NCBI GenBank assembly: GCA_045601245.1
Contig: JAZRZH010000028.1
Location: 33,948 to 97,947 of the forward strand
Source of the DNA: Cacconaster sp045601245
GTDB lineage: Bacteria; Bacteroidota; Bacteroidia; Bacteroidales; UBA932
Length of the DNA: 64,000 bases
Direction: 5' to 3'
Part shown: positions 42,613 through 49,633 of the stretch, piece after piece
Layout: every line of letters begins with the position of its first letter
Position numbering within the stretch: the stretch's first letter is position 1
Made by a program: the position numbers and the translations under genes
Notes under the pieces: model-generated
What the model saw: only the letters and a program-made list of their open reading frames with translations
Databases searched by the model: none
Told to the model about the DNA's origin: nothing

Positions 42613-42746
42613 CGGCGGGCTGAAGCCCTGCTGCTCGGGCCGCGAGCATCAAAATGCTCGCTGTGAACACCCTCGCGTCCGGCGGGCTGAAGCCCTGCTG
42701 CTCGGGCCGCGAGCATCAAAATGCTCGCTGTAAACACCCTCGCGAC
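42613..42746. repeat. 67-bp structured repeat, two tandem copies
   Basis: Units at 42613-42679 and 42680-42746 start CGGCGGGCTGAAGCCCTG and end CTCGCGAC/T. Each contains a GGGCTGAAGCCC hairpin and a second stem GAGCAT-caaa-ATGCTC. At other loci the second stem is changed on both sides (AGGCAT/ATGCCT, GGGCAT/ATGCCC), which means the pairing is conserved. Confidence 0.85.
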
Positions 42747-42770
42747 CCCAGCGGCTGCGGGGGAAAATGT

Positions 42771-43505
42771 CTAGAAGGACAGGGCGAGAGTTATTCCAGC
42801 GGTATTGATCCGGTTGTTACCGACGTTGATGCTGTTGACGGTAGGATATACCTTGAACTCTGTGGCGTAGGTCTTCAAAAGGTCCTGATTGTACATATTC
42901 TTGACCTTTGCGACCCTGACACCGTCAACAATCGCACAGATATCCAGAGCAGTTGTACCGAGCAGAGCGAAAAGGGCTGCACCGGGACTCTCGCCATAGG
43001 TACCAAAGCTGTACATCATAACCTCTCCGGTGAGACTTCCTAACAGAAATGCGATTCCGCGGCCGGCTTCACCACAGATCATCTGACCGAGGCCCGGGAT
43101 GAAAGCCGATGCGACTCCGCACCAGCCCGGACTGTATCGGTTGACCGCAGCCCAGGTATAATCCCTGTAGTCGTATAGGTTCTTGAGCTCGCGGTATTTC
43201 ATTCCGGGAACAATGCCTTCGACCGGTTCCCGGTCGGTGTAAAATAATCCGGAGTATGAGCTGCTGTTGTCGTTGAATACTTCGCTGCGGCCCGATTCGT
43301 AGCGGATAAGCAGGAGGTCGGATTTATTGACTGTGTAGATCGCACCCTCCGGCTCGTCGAAGAGTCTGTATCTGACATCGGCTGTGCCCACCTCAAGCAC
43401 CTTGACCTTGATATCCTGGCCATCTTTCTTAGTAATAATGTCCTGAGCGGATACCATTGCCGATGACATCAGCAAGACCGCCATTGCGAGAAAAAATCGT
43501 TTCAT
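42771..43505 (-). CDS. Exported protein with DUF5683-like membrane segment, function unknown
   Basis: The protein is 244 aa from the ATG at 43505, which gives a signal peptide (MKRFFLAMAVLLMSSAMVSAQ). The N-terminal domain (ITKKDGQDIKVKVLEVGTADVRYRLFDEPEGAIYTVNKSDLLLIRYESG) is a beta domain seen in many Bacteroidales exported proteins. The middle (ASAFIPGLGQMICGEAGRGIAFLLGSL) has the PGLGQ-x-GxxxKG-like pattern of DUF5683/TM2-type helical hairpins. The C terminus is beta-rich and ends in LALSF. It has a TACCTTTG box on the minus strand (43528-43535). A 67-bp repeat block lies 24 bp past its stop. Confidence 0.65.
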   Translation of the reverse strand: MKRFFLAMAVLLMSSAMVSAQDIITKKDGQDIKVKVLEVGTADVRYRLFDEPEGAIYTVNKSDLLLIRYESGRSEVFNDNSSSYSGLFYTDREPVEGIVPGMKYRELKNLYDYRDYTWAAVNRYSPGWCGVASAFIPGLGQMICGEAGRGIAFLLGSLTGEVMMYSFGTYGESPGAALFALLGTTALDICAIVDGVRVAKVKNMYNQDLLKTYATEFKVYPTVNSINVGNNRINTAGITLALSF

Positions 43506-43527
43506 ATCTGAAAAGTTTATATCTGAA

Positions 43528-43535
43528 CAAAGGTA
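43528..43535 (-). promoter_or_regulatory. -7 box for the DUF5683-like gene
   Basis: TACCTTTG on the minus strand lies 22 bp before the ATG at 43505. Immediately upstream is TTTCAAAACAGATTCT, also found just before the serpin gene at 49634. Confidence 0.5.
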
Positions 43536-43725
43536 AGCAAAATAAGAATCTGTTTTGAAACAATTCAATTATTCTTTTGTTTCCTCGTGTAATAACAATT
43601 GTATCATAATCATACTATAGTTTGATATCTTTTTCCGAATTCGAAAACACCTTGAATTGTTGCCGGATTTGGTATGCAACCGCGTAAAGTGGACATTATA
43701 TTTGCGGTTCCGGCCACGGCCGAAT

Positions 43726-43774
43726 ATTGTTAACAATTTTGTGAATCAAATGAATGTTCATATATTTGTGAACA
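43726..43774 (+). promoter_or_regulatory. higBA promoter with overlapping operator palindromes
   Basis: TTTG (43738-43741) and TATATTTG (43761-43768) with a 19-bp gap form a consensus promoter. The inverted repeat TGTTCA (43755-43760) / TGAACA (43769-43774) frames the -7 box exactly. A second palindrome ATTGTTAACAAT (43726-43737) abuts the -33 element. Both are good HigA operator candidates for autorepression. Confidence 0.65.
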
Positions 43775-43784
43775 CAATCGGACA

Positions 43785-44105
43785 ATGATAGTTGTTTTTA
43801 AAGAACGTTATTTGAAGGAACTGTATACAGAAGGCAAGTCATCCGATAAGAAACATCGCTATCAACCGCAGATTGTATTAAAGTATATAAGGATTATCGA
43901 TTTGATGGTTTGTCAGGATAATGTCCTTGGATTGATGAAATACGGTTCGCTTCATTACGAGCATCTGCATGGCGATAAGGAAGGAATCTCTTCAGTTCGG
44001 GTGAATGATCAGTACAGAATGGAATTTGTAGAGGAAAACGATGGACAGCAGGAGTTTGCGACGATAATAGATATTACGGAACTTTCAAAACATTATAGCA
44101 GATGA
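43785..44105 (+). CDS. higB: HigB-family toxin
   Basis: The protein is 106 aa of the RelE/HigB (plasmid maintenance killer) fold: IIDLMVCQDNVLGLMKYGSLHYEHLHGDKEGISSVRVNDQYRMEFVEEN. The SVRVNDQYRMEF strand is the family hallmark, with a basic residue and Tyr near the active surface. HigB toxins cut ribosome-bound mRNA. It precedes its antitoxin (toxin first, as usual for HigBA) and overlaps it by 4 bp. Confidence 0.9.
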   Translation: MIVVFKERYLKELYTEGKSSDKKHRYQPQIVLKYIRIIDLMVCQDNVLGLMKYGSLHYEHLHGDKEGISSVRVNDQYRMEFVEENDGQQEFATIIDITELSKHYSR

Positions 44106-44452
44106 AGGAAACGCAGATAATATACGATGGGATGACAGCCAATAACCTGACGCCGTTCAGGGCCACTCATCCCGGTGAAATCATTCGCGAAGAGCTGGAA
44201 TTCCGAGGTATTTCGCAACGTGAACTTGCACGTGTGATCGGTGTATGCCCGACTATCATAAACGAATTGATAAAAGGTAAAAGACAGCTCGGTACCGAAT
44301 TGGCACTGCTTATCGGAGCCGCACTCGGCCTGGACGCGGAACCTCTGATACAATTGCAAGTACGATACAATATCTATCGGGCCAAAACAGATGCCGTCTT
44401 TCAGAAAAAGCTGATTATGCTGGAGAGTGCCCGAGCATTCTCAATCGCATAA
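44102..44452 (+). CDS. higA: HigA-family antitoxin
   Basis: The protein is 116 aa with an XRE helix-turn-helix: HPGEIIREELEFRGISQRELARVIGVCPTIINELIKGKR, in the HigA form (THPGE start). The C-terminal helical part (LQVRYNIYRAKTDAVFQKKL) is likely toxin-binding. It probably represses the operon at the palindromes around 43755-43774. The start overlaps higB by 4 bp (ATGA). Confidence 0.9.
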   Translation: MKETQIIYDGMTANNLTPFRATHPGEIIREELEFRGISQRELARVIGVCPTIINELIKGKRQLGTELALLIGAALGLDAEPLIQLQVRYNIYRAKTDAVFQKKLIMLESARAFSIA

Positions 44453-44474
44453 TACAGAGAATTTTACATTGGCT

Positions 44475-44636
44475 TCATAAAGTTTCACTGAAATCAGCGT
44501 GCAGGACGGACTCAAGCCTTGAAACGGTTCTGAAGTTGGCATTTGCAATATCCTGCGATTTCTGTTCATAGGCGAAAATCGATGTTCTCAAATTAATTGC
44601 ATTAGGAAGATCTTTGCGCTTCAGAGTGGAATTCAT
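44475..44636 (-). other. Possible small ORF or gene remnant, 53 codons
   Basis: On the minus strand ATG at 44636 opens a 53-codon frame (MNSTLKRKDLPNAINLRTS at the start, SVLHADFSETL at the end). The composition looks protein-like, but I recognise no family and see no promoter. It fills much of the otherwise empty gap between higA and the cassette 2 sigma gene, and could be the 3' end of a lost gene. Confidence 0.25.
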
Positions 44637-44697
44637 CGCTCTGAAGTAACGTTATAACGTCACTGAAAATAATTATTGATTATTTTCACGCAGTATT

Positions 44698-44713
44698 CCG
44701 GATTTCGTGCATT
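44698..44713 (+). promoter_or_regulatory. Candidate ECF promoter motif upstream of cassette 2 sigma gene
   Basis: CCGGATTTCGTGCATT(T), followed by TTGATAG, lies 16 bp before the ATG at 44730. It matches the element upstream of the cassette 1 sigma gene (CCGTATTTCCGCATTT, then TTAGATAG). No housekeeping TAnnTTTG box is present. Confidence 0.4.
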
Positions 44714-44729
44714 TAATTGATAGAAAGCG

Positions 44730-45281
44730 ATGAATGAACAGGATATTGTCAACGGTTCAAAGAAAATGGACAGTGCGGCTCTGAGGGAGTTGTATGGCCT
44801 GCTTGCGCCGAAGATGATGTCCATCTGCCGGAAATATCTTGGCAACTGCCAGGCCGCCGATGATGTGTTTCAGGACGGATTTGTGAGCATAATCAACGGT
44901 ATCGGACGGTTCGAATGGAAGGGAGCGGGCTCGCTGATGGCGTGGGCGTCGAAGGTGATGACAAACTGCGCGCTGATGCACCTCCGCAAAAAGGATTTGA
45001 GCGAGCCGATAGAAGCGGCCTTCAGTATTGAGGCCGAGCCGACCGAGGATGAAATAATGTCCATCCCGCCTGAAGTTCTGCGGGGATTCCTGGACGGACT
45101 GCCGGACGGCTACCGCACCGTGCTCAACCTTTACCTCATCGAACACCTCTCCCACCGGGAGATTGCGGAGAGACTCGGCATCAGGGAGAAATCCTCATCA
45201 TCGCAATTGTTCAGGGGCAGGCAGATGCTCGCCGCAAGGATTAAGGAATATTTGAAGAAGCGAAATGATTCAGAACAATGA
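44730..45281 (+). CDS. ECF RNA polymerase sigma factor, cassette 2
   Basis: The protein is 183 aa. Region 2 shows LRELYGLLAPKMMSICRKYLGNCQAADDVFQDGFVSII, and region 4 shows LPDGYRTVLNLYLIEHLSHREIAERLGIREKSSSSQLFRGRQML. It is clearly paralogous to the cassette 1 sigma factor (same length, same SSSSQL recognition-helix end, same C-terminal KEYLKK/NN..D.EQ). It overlaps the following anti-sigma-like gene by 17 bp, the same overlap as in cassette 1. Confidence 0.9.
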   Translation: MNEQDIVNGSKKMDSAALRELYGLLAPKMMSICRKYLGNCQAADDVFQDGFVSIINGIGRFEWKGAGSLMAWASKVMTNCALMHLRKKDLSEPIEAAFSIEAEPTEDEIMSIPPEVLRGFLDGLPDGYRTVLNLYLIEHLSHREIAERLGIREKSSSSQLFRGRQMLAARIKEYLKKRNDSEQ

Positions 45282-46740
45282 CACAGACTGGCTCCGCATA
45301 TTCGGAGAAAGAGTGGACAGCATAGAGGACGTGCCCGTCGAGGGCGCCTTTGAGGCCATAATGGCCCGCGCCGCAGGAGCACGCCGCCGCGCCCGTGCAC
45401 GCAGGACCGTCGCCCTGGTGGCCGGTCTCGCCGCTGCCGCAGCTCTCTCGGCACTTTTCCTGCTCCCAAAAGGTGCGGTCGATGCTCCGCAGAATGAAGG
45501 CCGTATGATCGCTGAAGCCGTTGCCGGAGAAGCCAGCGAGACCGCCGGGACTGTCGCAGCCGTTGAGACCGTTGAAGCCTCCGTACCGGAAGCCTGCGAG
45601 CCAGTGATGCAGATTGCAGCGGCAGCAACGGCACAGCTCGTCGCTGAGGCGGTCGGCAACCTCACTGCAGACCCCGTCTCTGCATCCGAACCGACAGCGG
45701 CAACTGAGGCCAGTCAGACAGCCCCTGCCAGCAGCCGCACTGCAACCACCGTCGCAGCATCGGAACCGACAGCGGCAACTGAAGCCAGCCAGACAACCCC
45801 TGCCAGCAGTCTCCCGGCAACCACCGTATCTGTCCTTGCATCGGAACCGACAGCGGCAGAGGCCAACCCGGCAGCAACTTCAGCCCAGCCGGAGATCCCC
45901 GCAGCCGCATTGAATCGCTACATCGCTTCGCTGGACGACGAGAAGCCTCGCCGCAGAAAGTTCAGCATTGCCCTGAATTCAGGATCGACCGCGGTCACAG
46001 AAAGGAGCAGCAGCTATTCCGTCTCCCTGTTGTTTCCGAAAGGAACCAAAATCCCGAATAATGAAGATGATATATTCACGACGGTGATTGTTCCCCCGCC
46101 TGACATACCGCAATCAGGGAATGGCTCCGAAATTATCGGGTTCTTCTTTGACATTTACGAAGAAAAGGGCAAGCAGGTGATTGCCCCGCAGGTAATACCC
46201 GAAGATAAACCGGTGACGGAAAAGGAAAAATATGAAGAAAGGACAGCCTCGATCGGCCGGTCTGTATCCATACCGATATCTGCAGGCATAACGCTGTCCT
46301 ATGATATTTCACCAAGATTCGCAATTGAGAGCGGAATAACCTTCACGCTGCTGTCGTCAACATTTTCATTGGACAAAAGACCCGTATTGAGCATTGACAG
46401 TTATTATGCCGGCATCCCGCTCGCCGTCAAGGCCGGCATCCATGAAACCTCTCATTCTGATTTTTATGTCCGCGCAGGAGGAATGATGGAAAAATGCATC
46501 TCCTCCACGGAAGGCGGATACTACAGGAATCTGATTAAAGCGGATCAGATAAATGACGGGAAGATACTCTGGTCAGCATTTGGATATGCAGGATATCAGT
46601 ACCGGATAAACGGATTCTGGAGCGTATATTTCGAACCGGGAGTGTCCTGTCATTTCGACAGCGACAATATGGGCTATACCATCTATGAAAACAATCCGTG
46701 CCTCTTCTCGCTCCAGGCCGGATTGAGATTCAGATTGTAA
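45265..46740 (+). CDS. Predicted dual-membrane-spanning anti-sigma factor (Dma-like), cassette 2
   Basis: The protein is 491 aa with the same plan as the cassette 1 protein: cytosolic head (1-47), membrane helix (48-68), Ala/Thr/Pro-rich periplasmic linker (70-225), then an outer-membrane-barrel-like region from RKFSIALNSG to the C-terminal GLRFRL. The linker contains a near-perfect duplication of 24 residues (ASEPTAATEASQTAPASSRT plus ATTV) and a third partial copy. GAFEAIMARAAGARRRARAR is identical in the two paralogues, and so is most of the helix. A single chain reaching from cytosol to cell surface could pass an outer-membrane signal directly to the sigma factor. Confidence 0.75.
   Translation: MIQNNDTDWLRIFGERVDSIEDVPVEGAFEAIMARAAGARRRARARRTVALVAGLAAAAALSALFLLPKGAVDAPQNEGRMIAEAVAGEASETAGTVAAVETVEASVPEACEPVMQIAAAATAQLVAEAVGNLTADPVSASEPTAATEASQTAPASSRTATTVAASEPTAATEASQTTPASSLPATTVSVLASEPTAAEANPAATSAQPEIPAAALNRYIASLDDEKPRRRKFSIALNSGSTAVTERSSSYSVSLLFPKGTKIPNNEDDIFTTVIVPPPDIPQSGNGSEIIGFFFDIYEEKGKQVIAPQVIPEDKPVTEKEKYEERTASIGRSVSIPISAGITLSYDISPRFAIESGITFTLLSSTFSLDKRPVLSIDSYYAGIPLAVKAGIHETSHSDFYVRAGGMMEKCISSTEGGYYRNLIKADQINDGKILWSAFGYAGYQYRINGFWSVYFEPGVSCHFDSDNMGYTIYENNPCLFSLQAGLRFRL
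45691..45870. repeat. In-frame 72-bp tandem repeat in the anti-sigma linker
   Basis: Two units encoding ASEPTAATEASQT(A/T)PASS plus six residues lie back to back, with a third partial unit (ASEPTAAEANPAA). Such repeats can change linker length by slippage without frameshift. Confidence 0.75.
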
Positions 46741-46771
46741 TCAATATATCATATCATATTCAACAAGCATT

Positions 46772-48088
46772 ATGAAGACCATAAACAGTTCATTATTTAC
46801 ACTTGCGGCAGCCCTGCTGTTTGCATCCTGTGCGGAAATCGAGCCGATACCTTTCGGAGGAGATATCAAACACGAGACCAAGGGTCAGACAATAGAAGGC
46901 AACAAGAGCCTGAATCTCGGTAATCAGATATCAAGGGCTCTCAGTTATGCGCCGCTTCCAAAGCTTCAGCAGGCTGTTGCGGACAAGGAAACGGAGTTCA
47001 GCTTCAACTTCTTCAAGGCCGTTGCGAAGGATGATATCAACAATATTGCAGTTTCGCCGTTCAGCATGTTCACGGACCTGTCAATGCTCGCAACCGGAAC
47101 GACGGGGGAGACATACAACGAAATAGTATCCGCGCTGGGTCTGAAGGATTTCACGCAGGAGCAGGTCGCCGCATATTACAAGAGCATCTCGGATGACCTC
47201 AAGGCCCTGGACAACAATGTCGTGTTTGAATCTGCCAATTCCTTCTGGTATGATCAGGAGAAGGCCCATCCGGTAAGCAATTACGTGAGCCTGATCGATG
47301 ACTGCTATGGTGCCGGCACATACAAGCTTGACAACAGGACCCTGAATCCAAGTGAGCCTGTCAACTCCTGGGCAAAGGAGAAGAGCCGCGGCATGATGCC
47401 GACCATCGTGGAAAAGACAAAGCATTATATGTGGCTTCTCGCCAATGTCACATTTTTCCAGGGAGCGTGGACTTCGGACAAATATGTGAAGGAGACAAAG
47501 AAATTCACCGATATTACCGGGAAGACGTCCGAGATGAACTTCTTCGGACCGGTCGGAGGCCAGGAGATAAAGAGTTTCAATGTCGGTTATGCTGACGCCA
47601 ATCTTCCTTCAATCATCTGGATACCTTATGGCAACGGAGCTTTCTCAATGGCAGTTGTTCTCCCTCCTGCCGGCATGAAACCGGATGAATTCGTTTCCAA
47701 GATGACCGCCGATGACTTTGCAAGGTATTCCGCAAACGCAGACAAGGCGGAGAAGGTGGATTTCCGGATCCCTGTTTTTGAAAACACGTTCAACTTCCCA
47801 AAGACGAAGATTGAGTCTGCCCTCAACACTCTCGGCATCTCCAGAATGTTCAAGTCTCACGGTGAGTTTTCCGGAATGTTCGAAGACGAAGGCATCTACG
47901 TCGATAATTTGCTGATGTCTTCCCGGATTACCGTGAATGAAAAGGGCACCGTAGCTGCTGCATCCTCTGTAATCGGGCAGGGCTTTATGGCCGATCTGCC
48001 CCGCACCTTCACTGCCGACAGACCGTTCGTCTACGTCATCGTCGATGTCCACAACACCATACTCTTCATGGGCACCGTGACGAAATAA
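46772..48088 (+). CDS. Serpin lipoprotein, cassette 2
   Basis: The protein is 438 aa with lipobox FASC (lipid Cys20). The serpin fold is clear: NIAVSPFSMFTDLSMLATGTTGETYNEI, NSWAKEKSRGMMPTIV, LANVTFFQGAW, IPYGNGAFSMAVVLPP, the hinge VNEKGTVAAAS (from 388) and the closing ADRPFVYVIVDVHNTILFMGTV. Counting 16 residues from hinge Glu390 places P1 near Met406 (GFM-ADLP), though the loop is one residue longer than in alpha-1-antitrypsin. The hinge is small-residue rich, so it should be inhibitory. It probably protects the cell surface from host or rival serine proteases. It is 31 bp after the anti-sigma gene. Confidence 0.9.
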   Translation: MKTINSSLFTLAAALLFASCAEIEPIPFGGDIKHETKGQTIEGNKSLNLGNQISRALSYAPLPKLQQAVADKETEFSFNFFKAVAKDDINNIAVSPFSMFTDLSMLATGTTGETYNEIVSALGLKDFTQEQVAAYYKSISDDLKALDNNVVFESANSFWYDQEKAHPVSNYVSLIDDCYGAGTYKLDNRTLNPSEPVNSWAKEKSRGMMPTIVEKTKHYMWLLANVTFFQGAWTSDKYVKETKKFTDITGKTSEMNFFGPVGGQEIKSFNVGYADANLPSIIWIPYGNGAFSMAVVLPPAGMKPDEFVSKMTADDFARYSANADKAEKVDFRIPVFENTFNFPKTKIESALNTLGISRMFKSHGEFSGMFEDEGIYVDNLLMSSRITVNEKGTVAAASSVIGQGFMADLPRTFTADRPFVYVIVDVHNTILFMGTVTK

Positions 48089-48128
48089 TCGCTGGAATAT
48101 AACTATCTAAGTTTCAGCCGAATAATCA

Positions 48129-48160
48129 ATCAGCCTTGCGCAATTTTGCGCAAGGCTGAT
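48129..48160. repeat. CCTTGCGC-type hairpin B
   Basis: ATCAGCCTTGCGCAA / TTGCGCAAGGCTGAT is a perfect stem. It lies 40 bp past the serpin stop. The upstream flank GCTGGAATATAAnTATCTnAGTTTCAGCCG is shared with hairpin D. Confidence 0.7.
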
Positions 48161-48266
48161 TAGTTTAAAGCCCTGAGCGGCAGGGACTTACATTCTGCGC
48201 TTGGCTGGTATTCACTTTCCGGCTGTCTGGCCGAAGCCTCACTTTCCGGGTCGAAGGCGCGGCCTG

Positions 48267-49373
48267 TCATTTCATAGGGAAATAATACCTCTGCGTGTGG
48301 TCCGGGAGAAGCTCCGGATGGTAGATGGCGATGAAATCCTCGAGGATGAGGTCGGGGTGGAGGGTGACATCGTCATAATATGTCGTGGCAGTGGTATTGC
48401 AGAACCAGAGGCCGCCGTTGCCGTATGCCCGGAACAGCCCGTAGGGCGCATAATCCTTCACAAGACTGGCGCGGGTGATGTCGGTGTCATTTTTCATAAA
48501 CCAGAAATCCGCATCACCGGCCTTTTCATAAACCTCTTCGAAACACGAATTGACCACCTTCGCTCCGGGCAGGTCCGCAAATACATACGCCGCCCCGGCA
48601 TCAGCGTGCAGCATCGCGATATAACTGCCGCCCGAAGGCAGACCCCAGGTAGGGCCGTACTGATGCTCCAGCACCACTGTAGGACGCTCCTCGGTACTGG
48701 CAGCCAGGGCCTTGAGCTCCATATATCTCGTTTCTGTGGCACGGAAAATCGAATCCGCCTCCATTTCTCGTCCCGCCAGCAGGCCGAAGAACTTCACCCA
48801 TTCCGTCCTGCCGAGCGGATGATTCTCCATATAATCCACCGCCTCCACGATAGGGATATCGGTCTTCTGCGCCGCTCCGAAGCCGCTGTTTTCAAAAGGG
48901 GAGGCTATGATCACATCAGCATCGAGGTCCAGAATCCTCTCGACGGAAGGGTCGGTGGCTGCTCCGAGATCGGCAATCCGCCCGTCGGCGATCCGCTCTC
49001 TGATCGTCTCGGAAGTGACATATTGCGGCTCGCATACACCGCAGATGGCATCCACTGCGCCGATATTGTCGAGCATCGCCGCGTGGACCGAGGTATAGAC
49101 TGCGGCGCGTTGCACCGGAGTGCGGATAATCACGCCCTCAGGCAGATTGTCCGGCACCGGCGAGTCCCTGTCAATGAGGACATACTGCGCGAGCAGCAGC
49201 GTCGTGTCCCACGGATTGCGGACCCTGACGAGCGTACAACCTTCCGCCTTTTCGATGGAGAGATTGCGGGCGTATTCGATTCCGGAGCCGAATCCGGCCT
49301 GGTCGAACTTGTCCTGTCCGCCGCAGGCGCATAGCATCAGCGCCGCCAGCAGTATCATCATTGCTTTTCTCAT
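48267..49373 (-). CDS. ABC transporter substrate-binding lipoprotein (BtuF/FecB-like)
   Basis: The protein is 368 aa with lipobox CAC (MRKAMMILLAALMLCAC). The two-lobed periplasmic-binding fold of the cobalamin/iron type is visible: RTPVQRAAVYTSVHAAMLDNIGAVDAICGV, IADLGAATDPSVERILDLDADVIIASPF, and VVLEHQYGPTWGLPSGGSYIAMLHADAGAAYVFADLPG. It binds a metal complex, corrinoid or haem-like ligand; which one cannot be told. No permease or ATPase genes are adjacent, so it works with components encoded elsewhere. A TATCTTTG box on the minus strand (49381-49388) is close to the start. Confidence 0.85.
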   Translation of the reverse strand: MRKAMMILLAALMLCACGGQDKFDQAGFGSGIEYARNLSIEKAEGCTLVRVRNPWDTTLLLAQYVLIDRDSPVPDNLPEGVIIRTPVQRAAVYTSVHAAMLDNIGAVDAICGVCEPQYVTSETIRERIADGRIADLGAATDPSVERILDLDADVIIASPFENSGFGAAQKTDIPIVEAVDYMENHPLGRTEWVKFFGLLAGREMEADSIFRATETRYMELKALAASTEERPTVVLEHQYGPTWGLPSGGSYIAMLHADAGAAYVFADLPGAKVVNSCFEEVYEKAGDADFWFMKNDTDITRASLVKDYAPYGLFRAYGNGGLWFCNTTATTYYDDVTLHPDLILEDFIAIYHPELLPDHTQRYYFPMK

Positions 49374-49380
49374 ATCAGTG

Positions 49381-49388
49381 CAAAGATA
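49381..49388 (-). promoter_or_regulatory. -7 box for the substrate-binding lipoprotein gene
   Basis: TATCTTTG on the minus strand lies 7 bp before the ATG at 49373, which implies a very short leader. Confidence 0.45.
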
Positions 49389-49633
49389 CGCTTCGGATGG
49401 AATTAATTGCTAACTTCGTGCAGTAAAAAGTTCCGTACTGCGTTTAAAAATCTGTTTAGAAATGATACAATTTTTCTATTACATATCTTTTTCGCTGTTT
49501 TCGCAGTATTCCTCAGTTACAATGGAACCCCATTGCTCCTTCGTAATTCTGCGAAAGCATCTGAAAAATCTAAAGTAATATCTTAAATCAATCATTTCAA
49601 AACAGATTCTAAAAAGAGGAAATCATCAGGAAT
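49389..49633. other. AT-rich intergenic region upstream of the third serpin gene
   Basis: This 245-bp gap holds no gene that I can see. No consensus TAnnTTTG box precedes the serpin gene. TTTCAAAACAGATTCT (about 49596-49611) matches the sequence just upstream of the DUF5683-like gene promoter and is a possible regulator site. Confidence 0.4.
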
